Below are positions 60,671 to 64,000 of a DNA stretch of 64,000 nt, one piece after another. The number at the start of each line of letters is the position of its first letter. Positions within the stretch are counted from its first letter, which is position 1. Origin of the DNA: Hymenobacter cellulosivorans (GTDB taxonomy: Bacteria > Bacteroidota > Bacteroidia > Cytophagales > Hymenobacteraceae); assembly GCF_022919135.1 (NCBI RefSeq), contig NZ_CP095049.1, positions 4,902,501-4,966,500 on the forward strand, written 5' to 3'. The translations under genes and the position numbers were made by a program. Below the pieces are notes generated by a model that was not told the DNA's origin, searched no databases, and worked only from the letters and a program-made list of their open reading frames with translations.

Positions 60671-60708
60671 CTCATCCGTCACACCGAGGAAGGCTACGCC
60701 GTGTAAGC
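60671..60708 (+). repeat. Second copy of the 38-base repeat
   Basis: Matches 53314-53351 at 35 of 38 positions, including ACACCGAGGAA and GCTACGCCGTGTAAGC. It lies after the SnoaL-like gene, outside the SBBP array proper. Confidence 0.65.
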
Positions 60709-60724
60709 GGAACCTTATAAAAAA

Positions 60725-60817
60725 GAACGTCATGCTGAGCTTGCCGAAGCATCTCTACCGCAGTGGTAAAATCTAATTACTGCTGCGGTAGAGATGCTTC
60801 GGCAAGCTCAGCATGAC
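60725..60817. repeat. Palindromic interspersed element with 34-base perfect arms
   Basis: The arms 60729-60762 and 60784-60817 are perfect complements; the left begins GTCATGCTGAGCTTGCCGAA. The loop is 21 bases and contains ATCTAATTAC. The start GAACGTCATG is shared with the element at 1650. The right end, GCATGAC, supplies the apparent ATG of the broken small gene that follows. Confidence 0.85.
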
Positions 60818-61120
60818 AATAGATTTCTACTCCAAGAGCTATAAATTCACTCGCCAGGAACTAGCCGAAGTACAAGGCCAGTTGCGGCTCTTGCAACAGA
60901 GCTTCGCCGCCGCTGCCCTACCGAAGCAGCTCGGCAGAAGTTAATTGAACTCACTAACACCGCTTCTGTCAAGGCCGAAAGCCTGACTAAAAAGGACTGG
61001 CAGAACTGGATTATCGGCGGCTTTATTAGTAGCATCACGGCCTTAGCCCTCAATCCAATCCAGGCTGCGGAAGTATTGAAGCTGGTGAAAGCAGCGTTTG
61101 GCGGTCTGTTTCTACACTAG
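60813..61120 (+). pseudogene. Frameshifted small membrane-associated protein, start inside a palindromic element
   Basis: From ATG 60813 the frame reads MTIDFYSKSYKFTRQELAEV to SFAAAALPKQLGRS and stops at 60942-60944. A second frame continues the same kind of protein: ARQKLIELTNTASVKAESLT, then KKDWQNWIIGGFISSITALA and a helix to AAFGGLFLH, stop at 61118-61120. One added G near 60926 (AAGCAGC to AAGGCAGC) joins them into about 102 residues: a coiled N-terminal half and a C-terminal hydrophobic helix. No family is recognised. The start codon is the last part of the right arm of the repeat, so the original start may have been lost. Confidence 0.7.
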
Positions 61121-61137
61121 CTTCCCCAACTCCTGCC

Positions 61138-61779
61138 ATGCTCTTCGCCCACCAGGCCCAGCTTTTCTTCCAGCTCTTGCGCGACGCGGGCCTCTCGTCC
61201 GGGCTGTTCCAATCGGAGTCGCGGCCGCAGGTATTTCGCATGGTGCTCACCGACGATACCTTCTGCCACTTTAGCATCGAGCGTATCGAGGACGGGCTCT
61301 ACCTGGTCAGCACGTCGCCGGCGGTCCGGCCGGCCCGGGAGTCGCAGTTTGTGCCCACCTTCGAGGCCGCCCTCCCCTTGTTTGGGCAGTGGGCGCAGGC
61401 CATCAAGCAGCTGGGTGGCCCCCTGTTCGTGCCCGATGTGCCCCTGGGCGGTCTGCGCGAAGGCCTGGTACCCATGCCGCTCGATTCCGCCGAGCCCCTG
61501 AGCCCCGACGAGGTCGAGGGCCTGGACTTGGTCCTGAGCTTGGCCCTCGACCTGGCCAACGACATCGAACCAGATGGAGGCCTGCGGTGGCTTCAGGGAG
61601 CCGGGGAAGACCTGCGCACCCAACTGCACCACTACCCCCGCCACCACCTGATTTACATGATAGTTGGGTTTCTGCGCACCCACGCTGCCCAGGTCCTGCA
61701 CCTGCACCAGAGCTATGAGGCATTGGCCCAGATTGTGGTCGAACGGATTTTGCTCCCCGGAAGCCAACCGCCGGAATAA
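61138..61779 (+). CDS. Cytoplasmic protein of unknown function
   Basis: 213 residues, ATG 61138, 17 bases after the broken small gene. No signal peptide, helix or known motif. It starts MLFAHQAQLFFQLLRDAGLS and includes FCHFSIERIEDGLYLVSTSP, a possible YbjN-like or tail-fibre-like beta pattern, then DLVLSLALDLANDIEPDG and a helical end. The frame is clean with typical codon use, so it is probably a real gene. Confidence 0.65.
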   Translation: MLFAHQAQLFFQLLRDAGLSSGLFQSESRPQVFRMVLTDDTFCHFSIERIEDGLYLVSTSPAVRPARESQFVPTFEAALPLFGQWAQAIKQLGGPLFVPDVPLGGLREGLVPMPLDSAEPLSPDEVEGLDLVLSLALDLANDIEPDGGLRWLQGAGEDLRTQLHHYPRHHLIYMIVGFLRTHAAQVLHLHQSYEALAQIVVERILLPGSQPPE

Positions 61780-61910
61780 GCATTTTTGTATTTCCCCGCT
61801 ACGCCTCCTAAGCCCTGCCTAAGGAGTGAGTATACGGTGGGTATACGGAAAGCACCCTGATCAGCTGAGGCCAATCAGGGCGCTGAATAGCACTAAACCA
61901 AGACAATGGC

Positions 61911-62480
61911 CTACAGTTGCTTTTGCTCCGTCGTAACGTTGCCAGGCTTGTCGGTGGCCGTGATGGTGATTTTGTCGCCATCCAGGCTAGCATTGGCCGC
62001 CGTGGCGGTGTAGGTCCAGTCGAGGCCGTTGGGTTCGGCCTTGGCCGCGCCTTCTTCGACCAGGGTACCGTCGCCATTTTCGATGCGCACCCGCACGCCG
62101 GTTACCTTGAAGTCGTCGGTGACGCGCACTCGGATAGCTTCGCCTTTTTTGCCGGCGTAGGCGCTCAGGTCTATCTGGTGAATATCGGGCGCCTGTAAGA
62201 AATCGGCCACGGCAATGGCGTAGGCATTAGCCGTGCTGTCGGTGCTGCGGCCCGCCTCATACTCGACTTTGCTGGCCGCGTCCCGAATCTGGGCCTTGGC
62301 GTAGAGGGCGGCCATTTGAAAGCGCTCCTGATGCACGAGCTGTTTAGCCGTGGGCGCCTTATCGGTTTCCCGCGGAGCCGCCGAAACGATGGTTTGCCCG
62401 CCTACCTGCCGGAAAACCAGGGTGCCGCCCAGCGTACCGCTCAGGCCTTGGGTAATAATGTTGTTGTTAACGCGTGCCAT
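61911..62480 (-). CDS. Protein of unknown function with repeated beta domains
   Basis: 189 residues, ATG at 62480. It begins MARVNNNIITQGLSGTLGGT, a start seen in several Bacteroidota proteins of unknown role, some phage-like. The second half (about 100-185) reads like an Ig-like or CARDB-type beta domain: IRVRVTDDFKVTGVRVRIEN and DWTYTATAANASLDGDKITI. No signal peptide is seen, so export is uncertain. No clear partner lies nearby. Confidence 0.65.
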   Translation of the reverse strand: MARVNNNIITQGLSGTLGGTLVFRQVGGQTIVSAAPRETDKAPTAKQLVHQERFQMAALYAKAQIRDAASKVEYEAGRSTDSTANAYAIAVADFLQAPDIHQIDLSAYAGKKGEAIRVRVTDDFKVTGVRVRIENGDGTLVEEGAAKAEPNGLDWTYTATAANASLDGDKITITATDKPGNVTTEQKQL

Positions 62481-62905
62481 GTGGCTTGTAAGGAATAAAG
62501 AAGGTGAATAATAGATTAAACCTTCTCAAAGCTAGACCTTTACCTCAAATCACCACCACCCCCAAGCTCCGCCTTACACCTTCCCGCCCATGCCCGGTAC
62601 CTACGCCCCGAATACCGGTACTAAAGCCGAGCTACCCCCTGCCAGGCCCCCTAAAAGGTCTTTGCAGCGGGATTCGGGCCTACCCGCAAGCTCCCATAGC
62701 CAGCCCCTCCCTCAGACGCATCCTCACCCTCACTGCCGCGAAACCAGACGCTTCGGCGCGTTTACCAAAACGGCGGCCCGGGAATCTCCCGGGCCGCCGT
62801 TTTGAACTGCTGTCCTTCGCTGCTGCCGCTTTGCCCGAGGCCGGGGCTCACGCTCCGTAGCGTCTTTCACCTACGCCTCAGGTTTGGTAGCGCACGTTGG
62901 GTCTG
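62481..62905. other. Gene-free stretch with a strong terminator hairpin
   Basis: 425 bases with no gene I can support; an open frame on the plus strand from 62504 is proline-rich, runs across the hairpin and is rejected. The hairpin at 62767-62803 is a perfect 17-base-pair stem (AAAACGGCGGCCCGGGA / TCCCGGGCCGCCGTTTT) with a 3-base loop and serves the T9SS gene that ends at 62906 on the minus strand. The AT-rich part near 62490-62530 is the likely promoter region of the gene at 61911-62480. Confidence 0.6.
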
Positions 62906-64000
62906 CTAGGGCACGATGCTCAGGCGCACACTTCGTTGCCCGGCCTGCACCACGTACATGCCGGCGGCCAGGGCCTGGGCCGGCCAACTCAGGACGGCCT
63001 GCCCCGTGGCGTCGGCGTCGGCGGTAAGCACCACGCGGCCCAGGCTATCAATCAGGCGCACCGTGGTTCCGGGCGCGGCCCCGGCAAGGGTGGCTCCGTG
63101 GGTCGTGGGGTTGGGGAAAAGAGCCAGCCCCGCGGGGATAGAAACTACCTGCACGGTCCGCACGGGCGAGTATTCCGCCGTCCCCTCCTGATCTACCTGC
63201 CTCAGGCGGTAGTAGCGCGTGCCAAGCTGGCTGAGCGCCGAGGCCTGGTTCGGGTCCCGGAAAGTATAGGTGCGGGTGCTCGTGCTGTGGCCGGCGGCGG
63301 GCACCGTCCCGATGTGCTCGAAGCGGCTGCCATCAACGCTACGCTCGACCTCGAAGCGGGCACTGTTTTCCTCCGAGGCAGTGTGCCAGTCGAGCTGCAC
63401 CGCCCCCCGCTGGCACTCGGCCGCAAAGGTCACCAGCTCCACCGGCAGCGGGGCCGAAATGGTGAAGTTAGTATTCGAAATATCAAAGAAGTAGTTGTCG
63501 GCCGCTTCCACCATTACCCGGGCGGCGGTGGTGCCTACCCCGGGCACCGTAATGGCCTGGGAGCCGTCGTTGGGGGTATTCGCTAGCAGCAGCGTGGGGT
63601 AAGTCAGGCCGCCGTCGGTGCTCAGGCGCAGGTTGACGGTGGCGCAGTTCACCCCGTTGGCCGAGGTGCCGGCCACGTTCCAGGTCACGGTCTGGGTGGA
63701 GCCGCTGGCCCAGGTCACCGCGGAGTTGGGGGCCGTCACGAGGAAGGGGCCGGCGGAGTTGGTCGTACTCAGGCTCACGACGGGACTGCTGTTGAGGCCC
63801 CCCACCACGCCCTGGGTACCGCTATGCTGGTCGCGCACCGTCACCCGGAAGCGCAGGTTGCGCGTCACGGTTGGCAGCCGCTCCGTGCTGGTCGAGGTGT
63901 TGGCGACGAGGTCGGTCAGGCGGGGAAAGTAGCGCGTGGGGCTAGTGGTGGGCGCAAACGAGCGAAACAAGGGCACCGTCACATTGGTGGCCTGCGCGGT
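62906..64000 (-). CDS. C-terminal part of a secreted T9SS protein, probably a reprolysin-type metalloprotease
   Basis: The frame is open to the right window edge, so at least 364 codons are present and the N-terminal part lies outside. The visible part starts TAQATNVTVPLFRSFAPTTS and contains LRFRVTVRDQHSGTQGVVGG, then VTWASGSTQTVTWNVAGTSA, a fibronectin-like SARFEVERSVDGSRFEHIGT domain, and the T9SS tail LFPNPTTHGATLAGAAPGTT to YVVQAGQRSVRLSIVP. Beta-sandwich domains of this kind follow the reprolysin-like (M12) protease domain in several Bacteroidota secreted proteins, but the catalytic HExxHxxGxxH region is not in view, so the protease reading is an inference. A terminator lies at 62767-62803. 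Confidence 0.75.
   Translation of the reverse strand, partial: TAQATNVTVPLFRSFAPTTSPTRYFPRLTDLVANTSTSTERLPTVTRNLRFRVTVRDQHSGTQGVVGGLNSSPVVSLSTTNSAGPFLVTAPNSAVTWASGSTQTVTWNVAGTSANGVNCATVNLRLSTDGGLTYPTLLLANTPNDGSQAITVPGVGTTAARVMVEAADNYFFDISNTNFTISAPLPVELVTFAAECQRGAVQLDWHTASEENSARFEVERSVDGSRFEHIGTVPAAGHSTSTRTYTFRDPNQASALSQLGTRYYRLRQVDQEGTAEYSPVRTVQVVSIPAGLALFPNPTTHGATLAGAAPGTTVRLIDSLGRVVLTADADATGQAVLSWPAQALAAGMYVVQAGQRSVRLSIVP

Noticed and set aside
62504..62860. 118-codon proline-rich open frame on the plus strand
   Set aside because: It runs straight through a perfect terminator hairpin and starts at a TTG without support; it looks like chance in GC-rich non-coding DNA.
1..64000. Prophage, integrative element, CRISPR or origin of replication
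   Set aside because: No integrase, transposase, phage structural gene, direct-repeat array, DnaA-box cluster or attachment-site pair could be seen; the only tRNA gene has no adjacent integrase or repeated 3' end.

Overview
The window is about 64 kb of GC-rich bacterial chromosome from the phylum Bacteroidota, most likely Hymenobacter or a close relative in Cytophagales. The evidence is several genes with Bacteroidota-type -7 boxes (TAnnTTTG) upstream, repeated type IX secretion (T9SS) C-terminal sorting domains, many lipoproteins with a lipobox cysteine, a tRNA gene without an encoded CCA, and gene families typical of that group. I see no rRNA, CRISPR array, prophage, transposase or replication origin.

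Layout. 1-12 kb is housekeeping: Mpl cell-wall recycling ligase, an alpha/beta hydrolase, an M48 protease/lipoprotein/small-protein operon on the minus strand, a FAH-family hydrolase, a large M23 peptidase, a lipocalin, the peroxiredoxin Bcp, and a split transketolase whose two subunit genes are separated by a secreted VWA-domain protein. 12-18 kb is accessory: an 802-residue protein with an eCIS-core (DUF4157) HExxH domain followed by two copies of an unknown module, a polytopic membrane protein, and unknown envelope proteins. 18-27 kb holds a frameshifted pirin, an ECF sigma/membrane protein/Spy-like operon, an aminotransferase, a TerB-like protein, PfkA, MiaA and a glycosyltransferase. 27-39 kb holds a five-PAS hybrid histidine kinase with its response regulator, a PhnP-like hydrolase, an RqcH-like NFACT protein, tRNA-Leu(GAG), Dps, a VIT1-like transporter, a frameshifted T9SS protein and a MOSC protein. 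39-50 kb holds a TetR gene with an obvious operator, a sulfurtransferase, a DUF2490 protein, and a plus-strand cluster of cupins, small oxidoreductases and two AraC regulators that looks like a carbonyl/electrophile stress island. 50-60 kb holds a PBP4-type DD-peptidase and a tandem family of four secreted seven-repeat SBBP beta-propeller proteins with T9SS tails, interrupted by a sterol-desaturase-like gene and accompanied by two eroded tail fragments. 60-64 kb holds a SnoaL-like protein, a broken small gene, two unknown genes and the C-terminal part of another T9SS protein running off the right edge.

Three patterns cut across the genes. First, long palindromic intergenic elements of several families (1650, 7168, 8316, 22896, 24643, 31630, 40005, 60725) sit at gene ends; some supply a stop codon and one supplies an apparent start codon. 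Second, three genes (pirin, the T9SS protein at 37 kb, the small gene at 61 kb) are each restored by adding one G, so either real decay or consensus error is at work. Third, the SBBP/T9SS family shows duplication, near-identical tails on diverged propellers, and tail fragments that begin at the same codon position. The strongest candidates for something new are the duplicated-module eCIS-core protein with its membrane neighbour, and the SBBP/T9SS array. All functions here are read from motifs by eye; no database search was run.
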